NCBI GenBank assembly: GCA_013824055.1 | Contig: PNNE01000183.1 | Coordinates: 1 to 25,361, forward strand | Direction: 5' to 3' | DNA length: 25,361 nt | Source of the DNA: Rhodobacter sp. | Lineage (GTDB): Bacteria > Pseudomonadota > Alphaproteobacteria > Rhodobacterales > Rhodobacteraceae | Position numbers and translations under genes: made by a program | The notes under the pieces: generated by a model | What the model saw: the letters and a program-made list of their open reading frames with translations, nothing else | The model's database searches: none | What the model was told of the DNA's origin: nothing | Part shown: positions 23,792 through 25,361 of the stretch, piece by piece | How positions within the stretch are numbered: the first letter of the stretch is position 1 | How the letters are laid out: every line of letters starts with the position of its first letter

Positions 23792-23894
23792 GTCCATCCC
23801 TCCGCTTTCCTGGCGTCACAGTGGCCCGCACCCCTGAGCGTCCGCAAGGCGAGGCACCGGCCTTCGGCGAGCAAGCGCCGGGGACACTGCGGTC

Positions 23895-24230
23895 TCAGCC
23901 GCGCAGGGGATAGCGGTCTGCTTCCTGAAAGACGTCGATCGCGCGCGTCCCCGCCTTGATCTGTGCGCCATGCTGGATACCGGCAGGAATGCTGTAGTGG
24001 TCGCCAGGTCGATAGACCCTGGTCTCATCCCCGATCGTCAAGGTGATCTCGCCTTCGACCACCGTGCCCCATTGCGCACCGTGGGAGTGCATCGGCAAAG
24101 CCATGTCGCGATGAAACGTGAAGAAGACGACCAGCCCCGCTTCCGAGCGGATGGCCTGCGAGCTGACGACATCGTCCGGAAAGGGCACGTCCAGCGCGGG
24201 AAAGGCGGACAGGAAATCCGGGAACGGCAT
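23895..24230 (-). CDS. Small cupin-domain protein
   Basis: 111 residues from the ATG at 24230 (MPFPDFLSAF), with GAGG 8 nt upstream; the open frame upstream runs through the acpP terminator and is not expected to be translated. A single beta-barrel cupin: motif 1 PMHSHGAQW has His48 and His50, but the usual metal-ligand Glu is Gln53; motif 2 PGDHYSIPAGIQH has His87. A two-to-three-His metal site is therefore possible. Substrate unknown; such proteins range from enzymes to sugar- or ligand-binding stress proteins. It precedes the ureohydrolase gene on the same strand, so the two may be co-expressed. Confidence 0.8.
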   Translation of the reverse strand: MPFPDFLSAFPALDVPFPDDVVSSQAIRSEAGLVVFFTFHRDMALPMHSHGAQWGTVVEGEITLTIGDETRVYRPGDHYSIPAGIQHGAQIKAGTRAIDVFQEADRYPLRG

Positions 24231-24284
24231 GCCAGTCCTCGCCTGCAGAAGGGAGTATTGTGCCAGTCTACATGCACCGTAACG

Positions 24285-24306
24285 AAAAGGCACCCCGAAG
24301 GGTGCC
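24285..24306 (-). terminator. Intrinsic terminator after acpP
   Basis: On the minus strand GGCACCC, a 4-nt loop and GGGTGCC (24306-24289) are followed by TTTTCGTT. It starts 28 nt after the acpP stop and ends before the cupin ATG, so acpP is likely transcribed as a short abundant message and the cupin needs its own promoter, which was not clear by eye. Confidence 0.9.
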
Positions 24307-24333
24307 CCACTGTCCCGCAAAGGACGGATGCCG

Positions 24334-24567
24334 TCAGGCAGCTTCCGAGATGAACTTCACCGCGTCGCCGAAGGTCTGGATGGTCTCGGCGGCGTCATCG
24401 GGGATCTCGATCCCGAACTCTTCCTCGAAGGCCATGACCAGCTCGACCGTGTCGAGCGAGTCCGCACCCAGATCGTCGATGAACGAGGCCGATTCAGTGA
24501 CCTTGTCCGCTTCGACGCCCAGATGCTCGACGACGATCTTCTTAACGCGATCAGCGATGTCGCTCAT
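24334..24567 (-). CDS. acpP: Acyl carrier protein
   Basis: 77 residues, highly acidic. It carries growing acyl chains on a phosphopantetheine arm attached to Ser37 in the motif GADSLDTVELVM. Length, helix II (DSLDTVELVMAFEEEF) and the whole sequence are standard for AcpP. GAGGA is 6 nt before the ATG. It is preceded by its own promoter (24645-24673) and followed by a terminator, so it forms a single-gene high-level unit, as commonly seen for acpP. The gene upstream is fabG; fabF, normally next, is displaced by two genes. Confidence 0.98.
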   Translation of the reverse strand: MSDIADRVKKIVVEHLGVEADKVTESASFIDDLGADSLDTVELVMAFEEEFGIEIPDDAAETIQTFGDAVKFISEAA

Positions 24568-24644
24568 GTCTATTCCTCTATCTTGGCACGGGGAAACTCC
24601 CGGCCCTTTTCGTTCCGCCCGTCTCCGGGCCTCGATCCTGCGCG

Positions 24645-24673
24645 CCTATAGCAAGGGTCGGGGCGCATGGCAA
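24645..24673 (-). promoter_or_regulatory. acpP sigma-70 promoter
   Basis: On the minus strand TTGCCA (24673-24668) matches 5 of 6 bases of the -35 box, and TATAGG (24650-24645) 4 of 6 of the -10 box, with a 17-nt spacer and a TGC just before the -10 box (extended -10). The predicted start is about 70 nt upstream of acpP. The leader carries a small hairpin, GCCCG-TCTC-CGGGC (24617-24630). Confidence 0.75.
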
Positions 24674-24704
24674 ACGCTTTAACCTGACTTGCGCGGCGGG
24701 CGCG

Positions 24705-25361
24705 TCAGACCATGTCCATCCCGCCGTTGACGTGCAGCGTGGCCCCGGTCACATAAGCGGCTTCCGGCGAGGCGAGGAACAGGACGGCGGCGGCGATTTC
24801 CTGCGGCGTGCCCATCCGGCCAGCCGGCACGACCGAAAGGATCGCAGTGCGCTGCGCTTCGTTCAGCTTGTCCGTCATCGCGGTTTCGATGAACCCCGGC
24901 GCGACGCAGTTCACCGTGATCCCCCGGCTTGCGACCTCGGCCGCAAGGGATTTCGACAGGCCGACCATCCCGGCCTTCGAGGCGGCATAGTTCACCTGGC
25001 CTGCATTTCCGGTGGTGCCCACAACGGACGAGATGTTGACGATCCGCCCCCAGCGCGCCTTCATCATGCCCCGGATCGCCGCGCGGGACAGACGGAAGGG
25101 GGCGGTCAGGTTGACGTCGATCACCGATTGCCAGTCGTCATCCGACAGGCGCATCGCCAGGCCGTCGCGGGTGATCCCGGCGTTGTTGACCAGGATGTCG
25201 ACCGCGCCCATCGCCTCGGTCGCGCGCTTCACCAGGCCGTCCACGTCCTCGGGGTTCGACAGGTTGCAGGGCAGCACATGCGCGCGGGCACCAAGGTCGG
25301 AGGCCAGCGCCTCCAGCGGCTCCACGCGGGTGCCAGACAGGCCCACAACGGCCCCGGCGGC
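24705..25361 (-). CDS. fabG: 3-oxoacyl-ACP reductase, N-terminus outside the window
   Basis: 218 residues visible; the start and the N-terminal TGxxxGIG nucleotide motif lie past the window edge (the frame is open to base 25361). FabG reduces 3-oxoacyl-ACP with NADPH. Visible short-chain dehydrogenase landmarks are ILVNNAGITRDGL, NISSVVG with the catalytic Ser, VNYAASKAG with catalytic Tyr-x3-Lys, and the C-terminal VTGATLHVNGGMDM typical of FabG. It runs towards acpP, 137 nt away, in the usual fabG-acpP order. Confidence 0.96.
   Translation of the reverse strand, partial: AAGAVVGLSGTRVEPLEALASDLGARAHVLPCNLSNPEDVDGLVKRATEAMGAVDILVNNAGITRDGLAMRLSDDDWQSVIDVNLTAPFRLSRAAIRGMMKARWGRIVNISSVVGTTGNAGQVNYAASKAGMVGLSKSLAAEVASRGITVNCVAPGFIETAMTDKLNEAQRTAILSVVPAGRMGTPQEIAAAVLFLASPEAAYVTGATLHVNGGMDMV

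Noticed and set aside
23798..23894. Weak CGGCG stem in the cupin-ureohydrolase gap
   Set aside because: Five-base stem without a T-run in GC-rich DNA; not distinguishable from chance.

Overview
This is a high-GC, gene-dense alphaproteobacterial chromosome segment, most likely from the Rhodobacteraceae (Rhodobacterales). The assignment rests on three things: a pyruvate dehydrogenase E1 beta subunit with its own lipoyl domain, a full set of RcGTA-type gene transfer agent (GTA) genes beside cysE, and the acpP / fabF / mltG neighbourhood. No tRNA, rRNA, CRISPR array, transposase or integrase was seen.

Layout. (1) 1-2909, plus strand: the 3' end of pdhA, then pdhB and pdhC, ending at a GC-rich hairpin. 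(2) 2997-6019, minus strand: cysE, a PlsC-like acyltransferase, a CdsA-like cytidylyltransferase and a YnbA-like CDP-alcohol phosphatidyltransferase. The genes are tightly packed (10-nt gap, then two 4-nt ATGA overlaps). (3) 6146-20041, minus strand: an apparently complete GTA structural cluster. Read in transcription order it holds small and large terminase, portal, g3.5, prohead protease, HK97 capsid, adaptor, stopper, tail terminator, tail tube, two tail chaperones, tape measure, distal tail protein, hub, NlpC/P60 peptidase and the giant baseplate protein g15. The last of these shows a probable one-base frameshift near its C-terminus. (4) 20234-25361, minus strand: fabG (cut by the window edge), acpP, a small cupin, a divergent ureohydrolase, fabF and mltG. 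A terminator after acpP isolates it from the cupin and ureohydrolase genes that separate it from fabF.

How the genes work together. PdhABC converts pyruvate to acetyl-CoA, and FabG, AcpP and FabF are core fatty-acid synthesis components. PlsC, CdsA and the CDP-alcohol transferase could carry out successive steps of phospholipid synthesis. The GTA genes encode a phage-like particle that, in relatives, packages random host DNA and delivers it to other cells.

The most unusual points are the g15 frameshift, an attenuator-like GTA leader (promoter, terminator hairpin and a 26-codon reading frame through it whose stop falls in the g1 ribosome binding site), an 11-bp inverted repeat that could hide the cysE ribosome binding site, and active-site substitutions in the CDP-alcohol transferase and the ureohydrolase. 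All calls are by eye from sequence; no database search was run.
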